Assembly: GCA_002719955.1 (NCBI GenBank)
Contig: PBFW01000071.1
Span: 186,001-250,000, forward strand
Direction of reading: 5' to 3'
Length of the DNA: 64,000 bases
From: Deltaproteobacteria bacterium
Lineage (GTDB): Bacteria > Myxococcota_A > UBA9160 > UBA4427
Shown: piece by piece, positions 1 through 8,138 of the stretch
Layout: every line of letters starts with the position of its first letter
Numbering within the stretch: the first letter of the stretch is position 1
The notes under the pieces: model-generated
What the model was told of the DNA's origin: nothing
The model's input: the letters and a program-made list of their open reading frames with translations, nothing else
Databases searched by the model: none
Translations under genes and position numbers: made by a program

Positions 1-1941
1 AGTGACTCGATCCAGATTACGCTGCCCGATGGCCAGGAACTCGACTTCGAGGGCGGTGTGACCGTGCTCGAAGTGGCCGAGCGGATCGGCCCGGGTCTCG
101 CCAAAGCCGCACTCGCGGGGCGCATCGACGGCCAGATAGTGGATCTTCGCCTCCCTCTCCACGAGAGCGCAGCGCTCGAGATCGTGACGAACAGGGACGA
201 GGCCGGCGGAGAGATCATCCGCCACTCGGCGGAGCACGTGATGGCCGATGCGGTCAAGCGACTCTTCCCGGAAGCCCAGGTCGATGCCGGCCGATCCGAT
301 CATAGCGAGAAATTCCAGTACGATTTCCTTGTGGAGGAGCCCTTCACGCCCGAGGATATCGAGCGGATCGAAAAGGAGATGCACTCGATCCTCTCGCAGG
401 CCACGCCCTTCACGCGGGAAGTCATGACACGCGAGGAGGCGGCTTCGCTCTTTCGTTCGTTGGGCGAGGAATTGAAGCTTTCACGCCTCGGCGATATTCC
501 CGAAGACGCGGAGATCACGATCTTTCGTCACGGTCCGTTTGCCGATCTCTGCCGCGGGCCCCACGTGGGTCACACCAAGCAGATTGGTGCGATCAAACTC
601 CTCGAGTCCTCCGGAACCTATTTCCGGGGCGACGAGAGGGGTCCGAAACTGCAGCGGATCTACGGAACGGCCTTCGAAAGCAAGAAGGCCCTCAAAAGTC
701 ATCTCGCGCGTCTCGAGGAAGCCAAGAAGCGAGATCATCGTCGCGTCGGGCAGGAGCTCGGCCTCTTCCATCTCGACGCGCTCGCCCCCGGCTCTCCCTT
801 CTATCTGCCCAAGGGCATGACGCTCTACAACGAGCTGATCCGTTTCGTTCAGGACCTCTATCCAAAATACGGGTACAACGAGGTCATGACCCCGCAGCTT
901 TTTCGCTCGGAACTCTTCAAGACGTCTGGCCACTACGACAAATTCTACGACGACATGTATTGGTTCGAGGGCTCCGATGAGGGCGAAGAGCTCGGTGTCA
1001 AGGCGATGAATTGCCCCGGGCATTGCCATCTCTTTTCGACGGGCGTGCGCAGCTATCGCGAGTTGCCGATCCGCTGGGCCGAGTTCTCCCGGCTCCATCG
1101 CAACGAACGCAGTGGCACCTTGAACGGCATCACCCGTGTCCGCACTTTTGCCCAGGACGACGCTCATATCTACTGCGAGCCCGACCAGGTCCCGGAGGAG
1201 ATCGACAGCTTCTTCCGGATGACCGCCGAGGTCTACGAGAAACTCGGCGTCGAGGGTGTCGAAATGGCGGTGTCGACTCGATCCGAGGAATTTCTCGGTG
1301 AGCCCGAGGATTGGGATATCGCCGAAAAGGCCTTGATCGAGGCGGTCGAGCGAGCCGGATTCAGATGCCGGATCAAGGAGGGCGAAGCCGCCTTCTACGC
1401 GCCCAAGGTCGAGGCCGATTTCAAGGATGTGCTCGGCCGGTCCTGGACCCTGGCGACGATCCAGATCGATATGGCGATGCCGGGGCGATTCGGGCTCGGG
1501 TACGTTGGCCGCGACGGCGAACTCCACCAACCGGCCATGCTGCATCGGGCCGTGCTGGGCTCGCTCGAACGCTTCATCGGCATTTATATCGAGCATACCG
1601 GCGGGGATTTCCCGTTCTGGCTCTCTCCGCTACAAGTGGTGGTTCTGCCGATTTCGGACCGTCATTCCGCGCGGGGTCAGGAAATTCGATCCGCACTCTC
1701 TTCCGCCCATATACGTGCGGAAGTCGACGATCGGAGCGAGACTCTCGGATTCCGAATTCGGGATGCCGAGAAACAGAAGATTCCGCTCACCTTGGTGATC
1801 GGAGACGAGGAAGTCGAGCGGGGAACGGTTTCCCCGCGATTGCGAAAATCCAAGCAGGCATTGGATGCGATGTCGGCGGATGCACTCGTGAAAGAGCTGC
1901 AGGCCGCGAATGCCGAACGTCGCTTAGCCCCATTGGCCTGA
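1..1941 (+). CDS. thrS: Threonyl-tRNA synthetase, 5' end cut by window edge
   Basis: Class II synthetase charging tRNA-Thr in the cytoplasm. The frame is open from base 1 and the first codons read SDSIQITLPDGQELDFEGG, the start of the TGS domain, so the gene begins just left of the window, probably one codon away; the GTG at 58 is internal. In order: TGS (about 1-60), editing/second additional domain with HSAEH and a later SDHSEKF stretch, catalytic core with the zinc-ligand segment AMNCPGHC and the RLHRNERSGTL motif-2 region, and a C-terminal anticodon-binding domain. The 646 residues visible are the normal family length. The stop at 1939-1941 runs into the Shine-Dalgarno sequence of infC, so the two are likely co-transcribed and coupled. 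Confidence 0.97.
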   Translation, partial: SDSIQITLPDGQELDFEGGVTVLEVAERIGPGLAKAALAGRIDGQIVDLRLPLHESAALEIVTNRDEAGGEIIRHSAEHVMADAVKRLFPEAQVDAGRSDHSEKFQYDFLVEEPFTPEDIERIEKEMHSILSQATPFTREVMTREEAASLFRSLGEELKLSRLGDIPEDAEITIFRHGPFADLCRGPHVGHTKQIGAIKLLESSGTYFRGDERGPKLQRIYGTAFESKKALKSHLARLEEAKKRDHRRVGQELGLFHLDALAPGSPFYLPKGMTLYNELIRFVQDLYPKYGYNEVMTPQLFRSELFKTSGHYDKFYDDMYWFEGSDEGEELGVKAMNCPGHCHLFSTGVRSYRELPIRWAEFSRLHRNERSGTLNGITRVRTFAQDDAHIYCEPDQVPEEIDSFFRMTAEVYEKLGVEGVEMAVSTRSEEFLGEPEDWDIAEKALIEAVERAGFRCRIKEGEAAFYAPKVEADFKDVLGRSWTLATIQIDMAMPGRFGLGYVGRDGELHQPAMLHRAVLGSLERFIGIYIEHTGGDFPFWLSPLQVVVLPISDRHSARGQEIRSALSSAHIRAEVDDRSETLGFRIRDAEKQKIPLTLVIGDEEVERGTVSPRLRKSKQALDAMSADALVKELQAANAERRLAPLA

Positions 1942-1954
1942 GGAGGAAAGTCAA

Positions 1955-1957
<3 letters not shown>
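1941..1957 (+). promoter_or_regulatory. infC ribosome binding site and ATA start codon
   Basis: A perfect AGGAGG lies at 1941-1946, followed by 8 bases and then an in-frame ATA at 1955-1957. No ATG is in a suitable place. The first alternative, GTG at 2009, has no good Shine-Dalgarno and would cut the N-terminal extension preceding RVNERI. AUU, AUC and AUA starts are a known hallmark of infC, where they let IF-3 repress its own translation. Confidence 0.75.
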
Positions 1958-2650
<693 letters not shown>

Positions 2651-2748
2651 AACCCGGAGAGGCGACACGGGCGAGCGAAATCGATCGCAGCCAAGAGGTC
2701 GCCGCCGGGCGATGCGAAGCGCGTAGAGACAAAAGGGAGTGGCTCGAA

Positions 2749-2946
2749 ATGCCCAAGATGAAGACCCATAGCGGGGCGGCCAAGCGATTCAGCCGGACCG
2801 GAACCGGCAAGCTGAAGCGCAACAAGTCGAACCGACAGCATATCCTTACGAAGAAACGGACGAAGAGGAAGCGTCAACTCCGCCTGCAAGACCTCGTGTC
2901 AGCGGACGACACCTCGCGAGTGCGGCGCCTCCTGCCCTATCTCTGA
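2749..2946 (+). CDS. rpmI: 50S ribosomal protein L35
   Basis: A 65-residue, strongly basic protein of the large subunit. The start [18 protein letters not shown] and the middle [14 protein letters not shown] are typical of L35. A GGGAG lies shortly upstream of ATG 2749. It sits between infC and rplT, its conserved position. The 98-bp infC-rpmI spacer is where L20-mediated autorepression acts in E. coli, but I cannot show an L20-binding fold here. Confidence 0.97.
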   Translation: MPKMKTHSGAAKRFSRTGTGKLKRNKSNRQHILTKKRTKRKRQLRLQDLVSADDTSRVRRLLPYL

Positions 2947-3087
2947 GATTTTCGCGCGCGAGGAGGCGAGAAGGTCAGGAATCGAAGAGAATAATTCATC
3001 CAGCTCGCATGGGCCGAGGCACGCCTATCGAGCATGCCCGACCGAGACGGAATCACCGCTCGGGTCGGAGAAGAGAAGGAATAGAAG

Positions 3088-3444
3088 ATGCCGAGAGTGA
3101 AACGGGGCGTTCCGGGCGCCAAACGACGAAAAAAAGTACTGAACCGGGCGAAGGGCTATTTCGGTGGACGCAGCAAGCTCCACGGCGTAGCGGTCGAGGC
3201 GGTCGAGAAGGCAGACAAATATGCCTATCGCGACCGTCGCCAGCGCAAACGAGAATTCCGTGCGCTCTGGATCGCGCGAATCAACGCCGCCGCCCGTCAG
3301 AATGGTATTTCCTACAGCCGACTCATGGCAGGGCTGAAGGCGGCTAACATCGAAGTGGACCGGAAGGTCCTGGCCCAGATCGCGCTCGAGGATCCCCAGG
3401 GATTCTCGGCCATCGCGCATCGGGCCAAAGAGGCGATGGCCTGA
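3088..3444 (+). CDS. rplT: 50S ribosomal protein L20
   Basis: A 118-residue 23S rRNA-binding protein needed early in large-subunit assembly. [19 protein letters not shown] at the start and [25 protein letters not shown] in the middle are signature L20 sequence, and the length is standard. A GAAGGA precedes ATG 3088. In most bacteria pheS and pheT follow; here the next gene downstream is an IHF/HU gene. Confidence 0.97.
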   Translation: MPRVKRGVPGAKRRKKVLNRAKGYFGGRSKLHGVAVEAVEKADKYAYRDRRQRKREFRALWIARINAAARQNGISYSRLMAGLKAANIEVDRKVLAQIALEDPQGFSAIAHRAKEAMA

Positions 3445-3553
3445 CGGGGTGGGTGGTCGGTCTCGAGGGGCGAGGTTTGAAGAGTCTTGAACGGATGAAC
3501 CCGATGGATTCACTAGGAACGACCCGTTTTGGGAGTCGGTGGGAGAGCGGACG

Positions 3554-3877
3554 ATGACGAAAGCGGAGATCGTCGAACAGATCTACGAGCGAGTGGGGTT
3601 TTCCAAGAAGGAGGCCGCTGAACTCGTGGAGAAGGTCTTCGAAATCATGAAGGAGACCCTGGCCGAGGGAGAAAAGGTCAAGATTTCCGGATTCGGGAAT
3701 TTCGTTGTTCGGGAAAAGAATGCGCGAAAGGGGAGAAATCCCCAGACGGGTCAGGAAATCTTGCTCGATGCACGGCGCGTCCTCACGTTCAAGCCAAGCC
3801 TGGTCTTGAAGAATGTCCTCAACGAGACCGAGGTTACCGACGCGGATCGCGCGGCCGAGGCGGCGCGAGAACACTAG
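3554..3877 (+). CDS. ihfA: Integration host factor alpha / HU-family DNA-bending protein
   Basis: Small nucleoid protein that bends DNA as a dimer. The 107 residues contain KVKISGFGNFVVREKNARK and RNPQTGQEI, the conserved beta-arm region with the intercalating proline. ATG 3554 is preferred to the upstream GTG 3539 because GGGAG at 3541-3545 is correctly spaced for it. The call as IHF-alpha rather than HU rests mainly on position: ihfA normally closes the thrS...pheT operon and is followed by a MerR-type gene, as here. A partner ihfB is not in the window. Confidence 0.85.
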   Translation: MTKAEIVEQIYERVGFSKKEAAELVEKVFEIMKETLAEGEKVKISGFGNFVVREKNARKGRNPQTGQEILLDARRVLTFKPSLVLKNVLNETEVTDADRAAEAAREH

Positions 3878-4003
3878 AAGCCTCCCGTCAACTCCTCGGT
3901 CGCCAGGCATCCGCCTTCGACCTGATTCCCCCAATAATTTTTTCGTGCATCGTCTCGGTGGTCGTGGCATCGTGGGTCACATGAAAGCCGCGTGGGGGGA
4001 CAC

Positions 4004-4552
4004 ATGCCGGGCAAATCAGAAAAATCCAATCGCCGCAGGGCCGGGTCGAAATCGAGTGCGCTGAACCCTCATCCGATGGCGGATGGGAGGGCGGATGGAA
4101 CCGCGGATGCCGCGGATGACGAGGCCGCGCGTCGAACACTTCGGGAATCGGACAAGCTCTACTACCGAATCGGTGAGGTCAGTCGAATCACGGGCGTGAA
4201 GGCGCACGTCCTTCGCTACTGGGAGACCGAATTTCGCTGGATGGCACCGCCCAAATCACGTTCGAAGCAGCGCCTCTATCGAAAGCGGGACATCGAGTTC
4301 GTTTGGCTGCTCAAGCGTCTGCTCTGGGACGAGCGATACACGATCGCCGGTGCGCGTCAGCGGATCCAGGATCTCGGTGTCGACGACGCGTTGGCGTTGC
4401 TCGATCAGCCAAGTGGCGGGGCTGATCCGGCGGACACGGCTGGCATCGCCGCGACGCCTTCGAACGCGACCTGGGTTTCCTTTCGTTCGGCACTCGACGA
4501 GATGCGGGGCGAATTGATGACGCTGAGGGGCGTGCTCCGGGACGGAGCGTAA
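4004..4552 (+). CDS. MerR-family transcriptional regulator
   Basis: Predicted DNA-binding regulator of about 182 residues. After a polar, probably disordered leader (about 45 residues) comes a MerR helix-turn-helix, KLYYRIGEVSRITGVKAHVLRYWETEF, with a wing residue run RSKQRLYRKRDIE. The C-terminal part shows no cysteine pattern for metal binding. This small MerR protein next to ihfA is a common arrangement; the target is unknown. The start is ATG 4004 after a GGGGGA run; GTG 3992 and ATG 4076 are alternatives. It ends 8 bp before the ATPase gene, so the two likely form an operon. Confidence 0.8.
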   Translation: MPGKSEKSNRRRAGSKSSALNPHPMADGRADGTADAADDEAARRTLRESDKLYYRIGEVSRITGVKAHVLRYWETEFRWMAPPKSRSKQRLYRKRDIEFVWLLKRLLWDERYTIAGARQRIQDLGVDDALALLDQPSGGADPADTAGIAATPSNATWVSFRSALDEMRGELMTLRGVLRDGA

Positions 4553-4560
4553 GGCCTTCG

Positions 4561-5439
4561 ATGTCCGCGAGTCCGCTCGAAATCGCTTGCCGACGGGCGT
4601 TTTCCGAAACATGCGATCCCAGTGCCTACGTTCCGCGCGAAGCGACGGAATCCGTACTCGCTGAAATTCGCGCATGGGCCGAGTCGGAAGCGCTCGGGTC
4701 GAGCGTGACCGCGTTGATCGGGACGCCGGGCCTCGGCAAGACCCAGATCCTTCGCGTGGTCGAATCGAGGATCAATGCGGCGGCCGCGATTGCCGTGGCC
4801 GAGGGTGGATTGCTCGCAGGGCGCGCGACGAATGCGCGGGCGCTCTACCTGCCCTATGCGGGGCTCGAGATGCCAGATCTGGCGATCTGGGTCCATGGAC
4901 TGCTCGGCATCTCACTCACGGACGTGGTCGATTTCGCGAGTCCGGGTGTGGCCCTGGGCGCCTTGATGAAACTCGGCGGGGGACCCTCTGATCCCTTCTT
5001 CCTGATCATCGACGATGCCGACTCGATGCCGGCGGGATCCGTGCAGGCGCTGATCGCGGGACTCCCGCGATCGGGATCACCGCTGCGGATCCTCCTGACG
5101 CTGAATCACGATTCCAAGGCGACGCGACTCGTCGGGGCACTGCATCCCTTTGCGCCGACGGAAATCTCGTTTTGCGAGCGAATGAGTGCCGAGGAAACGG
5201 CGGATTATCTGCGCTCTCGAATGCGTTGGGCCGATTTCCCCGGTGTAGAGATCGCGCGCATCGACGAAGCCGAGGCGAATCGGCTCCATTCCCTCTCCGC
5301 TGGCGTCCCGCAGCGCGTGCACGAACTCGCCTCCGCCCGCTTCGCGTCGGCGGCCGCTCCGCGACCGAATGCCCTGGAGGAGAAGCAGCGACGCGAGGAT
5401 TGGATGGGCCGCCCGATCGGCGATGATCTCGAAATCTGA
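4561..5439 (+). CDS. AAA+ ATPase of the ExeA/GspA-like type
   Basis: A 292-residue cytoplasmic P-loop ATPase. Walker A is GTPGLGKTQ (about 54-62), Walker B is FFLIIDDAD (about 155-163), and a sensor-1-like LLTLNHDS follows. The fold and length resemble the ATPase half of ExeA/GspA or TniB-type proteins, but there is no membrane segment or peptidoglycan-binding domain. It starts 8 bp after the MerR gene, suggesting co-transcription. The specific role is not evident from sequence. It is the last protein gene before the tRNA and island boundary. Confidence 0.65.
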   Translation: MSASPLEIACRRAFSETCDPSAYVPREATESVLAEIRAWAESEALGSSVTALIGTPGLGKTQILRVVESRINAAAAIAVAEGGLLAGRATNARALYLPYAGLEMPDLAIWVHGLLGISLTDVVDFASPGVALGALMKLGGGPSDPFFLIIDDADSMPAGSVQALIAGLPRSGSPLRILLTLNHDSKATRLVGALHPFAPTEISFCERMSAEETADYLRSRMRWADFPGVEIARIDEAEANRLHSLSAGVPQRVHELASARFASAAAPRPNALEEKQRREDWMGRPIGDDLEI

Positions 5440-5522
5440 TCGACGGGTGCCGATCTATTCTGTCGGTGAGGTCCGGAACCATCGACAGCCCCCCACGACG
5501 TGGGCTAAACCTAGGCGCTCGG

Positions 5523-5599
5523 CGGGCCGTGGCGCAGTCTGGTAGCGCGCTTGACTGGGGGTCAAGAGGTCGTGGGTTCAAGTCCCACCGGCCCGACCA
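5523..5599 (+). tRNA. tRNA-Pro (anticodon GGG), CCA encoded
   Basis: Complete cloverleaf: acceptor CGGGCCG (5523-5529) pairs with CGGCCCG (5589-5595). The anticodon arm is CTTGA / CTGGGGG / TCAAG, giving anticodon GGG, which reads CCC/CCU. The T arm is GTGGG-TTCAAGT-CCCAC, and the discriminator A plus CCA are encoded. Its 3' third is duplicated at 13130, marking an integration site. Confidence 0.95.
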
Positions 5600-5604
5600 G
5601 AAGT
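5571..5604 (+). repeat. Putative attL: left copy of 34-bp direct repeat (tRNA-Pro 3' end)
   Basis: Covers the T arm, acceptor 3' strand and CCA of tRNA-Pro plus five bases beyond. It is identical over 34 bases to 13130-13163, and the match extends to 38 bases with one mismatch (G versus A). Such duplications arise when an integrase inserts DNA at a tRNA 3' end and restores the tRNA. Confidence 0.85.
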
Positions 5605-5731
5605 GCCTGATTTCAAAGGGATTTTAGGGGCCGATTTCGCCGCGACAACTTTGCGGTAACGATTGGCGGTCTCTCGACTCGCTGCGGCACCTCGGAAAGA
5701 GGTAGATCGGCCCAACTCGGAGGGGCTCCGA

Positions 5732-5960
5732 TTGAGAAGTCTCGCCGCATTAGTGATCTCGGCAGTGCTCGGCTTGAGCGCGACCGCCGACGGACCAGCG
5801 GGTCAATAGATCAATTTCTGATCCGCTAGTCGACCAGCCCGAGAGTACGACTCTGCGTTTTGGTGACGACTTCGGACCGGATCTCGGACCAAACGTGGCT
5901 GCGAATGGTGCGGGGCTCACACTGGCGAACCTGCCATTCGCCGACCTGAATGGCGCGAGC
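5732..5960 (+). pseudogene. Remnant of a secreted protein with pentapeptide-like repeats
   Basis: A TTG at 5732 preceded by GGAGGGG opens a short frame reading MRSLAALVISAVLGLSATA, a clear signal peptide, but a TAG follows within 30 codons. Downstream, in-frame sequence reads GAGLTLANLPFADLNGASL, resembling the A(D/N)LxxA pentapeptide repeats often found in exported proteins. The parts look like pieces of one inactivated secreted protein, or of two joined ones. Confidence 0.4.
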
Positions 5961-6220
5961 CTGCGGACCTCTCGGATGTTCCCCGTCTGTTCAGCTTCGT
6001 TCAAAATCCCGATGATCCGTTCTTCTGTGAATCATTTCCGCCTCATTTCGCCTCCGATCGGCCAAAAAGTCTAACTCAGAGACTGGATCCATTATCGCGG
6101 GGTCGGCCACTGGAGCTGGGCATCGAGCCACCCAGCGAAGTCGCCTCTACAATCCACGAACGCGCCGTGACCTCGCCGATCTGGCTGGGCGGAAGCAGTT
6201 GCGAGGGGCGTGATGAGCGG
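5960..6220 (+). pseudogene. C-terminal fragment resembling a DUF3604 protein
   Basis: An open stretch in another frame reads ADLSDVPRLFSFVQNPDD, FFCESFPPHFASDRPKS and EVASTIHERAVTSPIW. The last segment resembles the conserved ERAWTSPIWY ending that I recall for DUF3604 proteins. No start or upstream metal-binding domain is present, and the frame runs on into the shadow of the next gene. Read as a truncated remnant near the attL junction; the family call is tentative. Confidence 0.35.
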
Positions 6221-6223
6221 GGC

Positions 6224-6925
6224 CTAGGCCTTCTCGCTCTTTCCGAAACTGCCCCGCATATGCTCGGTCCAGGCCGAGAGCAGGGGCGTCGCCGTCGGTA
6301 GGCCCAACGCCCGGAGCTCGTCGGCGAGCGGGTGGTCGCCGAGTTCGAGGACGACACCTTCTCCGCCCGGAATGGTCTGTTCGCCGGTTCCCCCGCGTAC
6401 GAACTCGTTCTGGTGCGGCACACCCTCGATCAGCGTGTACCCCGTGGCTGCCGAGTCAGCGCTCTCACCGTCGCCGCCACGGGGGACCGTGAGGGTCAGA
6501 ACGTGCTGTCCGGACATCGTGAGCTTGCAGCTGGCGCTGTTCTCGGTGTACTGAAACTCGAGATCCTCGACGCTCTTCGGGAAGCCCCAGATCTTGCAGC
6601 CGGCCTCGCACGTGAAGCTCTGGTTGACAGGCAGCTTGTAGATATAGGAGCCCAGCTCGGCGTCGGGCTTTCCGGCGGGCCGGACGAAGAAGACGATTCC
6701 GACCTCGTCGTAGTCGCCGAGGTCGTTGTCGCGATAGTCGACGATGATGAGTGTGACCTGGGTCTGCCCGGGGGCCGCTTCGACGACCTCGAAGGCTTCG
6801 GGAACCAGGTGCTGTGCGGCTCCGGCGTCGACCATGTACATCGCGGTTCCCGAGGATGCGTCGCGCACGACGGCGGGCAGCGAGACATTGCGGCCCTGAA
6901 TTTCATAGGTGTCGGGAAGGCTCAT
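6224..6925 (-). CDS. Acetoacetate decarboxylase-like protein
   Basis: A 233-residue soluble protein of the ADC-like fold. The diagnostic stretch is CKIWGFPKSVEDLEFQY, where the ADC family has a G(W/Y)PK motif with its Schiff-base lysine; here that is Lys117. The second lysine of the classical KK pair, which lowers the pKa of the catalytic one, is replaced by serine. True acetoacetate decarboxylation is therefore not assured, and many ADC-like proteins act on other keto acids or as aldolase-dehydratases. Start ATG 6925. It is divergent from the nitrilase gene, sharing the 6926-7168 spacer. Confidence 0.7.
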   Translation of the reverse strand: MSLPDTYEIQGRNVSLPAVVRDASSGTAMYMVDAGAAQHLVPEAFEVVEAAPGQTQVTLIIVDYRDNDLGDYDEVGIVFFVRPAGKPDAELGSYIYKLPVNQSFTCEAGCKIWGFPKSVEDLEFQYTENSASCKLTMSGQHVLTLTVPRGGDGESADSAATGYTLIEGVPHQNEFVRGGTGEQTIPGGEGVVLELGDHPLADELRALGLPTATPLLSAWTEHMRGSFGKSEKA

Positions 6926-7168
6926 CGGGTTGTTCTCCTGCGGCTCGGGTCGCCGACCCGCGACTTGCAGTCTCGGAGGCAGAATCTGCTCAAACGGCCG
7001 GAATAGGCCGCAATCTCGACGCTAGCGCCACGCTGGGCGACCCGCACGCGCGGTCGGTGCAGAGACCCTCGAGGTGGTAAGCTCGAGGCGACCGAGCGAG
7101 CTGCGCTAGGGCCTCTCGGATTCGCCTGCACAGCGCGAAACGCGGGTTTCGCAAGGAGTCCATCCGTC

Positions 7169-8095
7169 GTGGCACACGCAGTCAACGATCCTTCGCTTCC
7201 GAAACTCGTGACCGTGGGCAGTGTGAATTTCGACTCCATCCCGCGAGACAAGACCGCCACACTCGAAAAGATTCTCGATTTCGTTCGTGACGCATCGCAT
7301 CAGGGATGTGATCTGGTGGTCTTCCCGGAGCTCGCCCTCAACGCCTGGGGCGAGTGCGAGGAATGTTCGGCCGAGGGCCGTCCCTGCGGCTGGCATCTCG
7401 AGCAGGCTGAATTGATTCCTGGACCGGCGACAGAAATCGTCGGGAGCCTCGCCCGGGAGCTCGACATCCACGTGATCTTCGGGATGGAGGAACGCGATCC
7501 CTATGACGCCGGGACGCTTTACAACTCTGCCGTCTTGATCGCGCCGGAAGGTGTCGTCGGGGCGTACCGCAAAATCCATCTCGGCATCCCGCTCGAGACC
7601 GATCGTTTTACGCCGGGTGACCGGGTCCCCGTCTTCGAGACGCGGCTCGGAGCGATCGGGATCTCGATCTGTTACGACTTCTACAATAATCCCGAGCTGT
7701 CGAGAATCCTGGCGCTCAAGGGTGCGCGGATTCTCGTCAATCCGACCGGAAGCAGCGATCTGCCGGGCAAGGGGCCGATGATCACCTACACGACGCTCGT
7801 GCGTGCGCAGGAGAATCTCGTCTACGTCGTGTCGTCGAATCGGGTGGGTGAGCAGGGTGGGGCACGTTGGGCCGGCAACAGCGTGATCGGCGGACCCGCT
7901 TTTCCGGGATTCGGAAAGACGCTGGCCGAGGCGGGGCGCGAGGAGGGAATGATCGTGGCAACGCTCAATTTCGATCAGCTCGCGGCCTGGTACGACTGGC
8001 TGCCCTGGCGTGAATGGCGACTCGGGGCGCAGCGCTACGCGACGGATATCATTGCTCGAGAGTTCTCCGAGATCGCCGACAAGGCGGGGCGCTAG
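7169..8095 (+). CDS. Carbon-nitrogen hydrolase (nitrilase superfamily)
   Basis: A 308-residue cytoplasmic hydrolase cleaving a nitrile or amide C-N bond through a cysteine thioester. The triad is complete: Glu54 (VVFPELALN), Lys135 (YRKIHLG) and Cys168 (ISICYDFYNN). GTG 7169 is chosen because AAGGAG lies about 10 bases upstream. The C-terminal part (LPWREWRLGAQRYA) resembles aliphatic amidase/omega-amidase-like members more than arylnitrilases, but the substrate is open. It is divergent from the ADC-like gene and convergent with the histidine kinase. Confidence 0.85.
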   Translation: MAHAVNDPSLPKLVTVGSVNFDSIPRDKTATLEKILDFVRDASHQGCDLVVFPELALNAWGECEECSAEGRPCGWHLEQAELIPGPATEIVGSLARELDIHVIFGMEERDPYDAGTLYNSAVLIAPEGVVGAYRKIHLGIPLETDRFTPGDRVPVFETRLGAIGISICYDFYNNPELSRILALKGARILVNPTGSSDLPGKGPMITYTTLVRAQENLVYVVSSNRVGEQGGARWAGNSVIGGPAFPGFGKTLAEAGREEGMIVATLNFDQLAAWYDWLPWREWRLGAQRYATDIIAREFSEIADKAGR

Positions 8096-8138
8096 TTGCG
8101 AATAGGAGTTTTGAGCTGCGTTTTCCGCACCACCGATG

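Noticed and set aside
481-1596. Long minus-strand open frame opposite thrS
   Set aside because: It is the complement of a well-conserved synthetase, with no family features; a by-product of high G+C.
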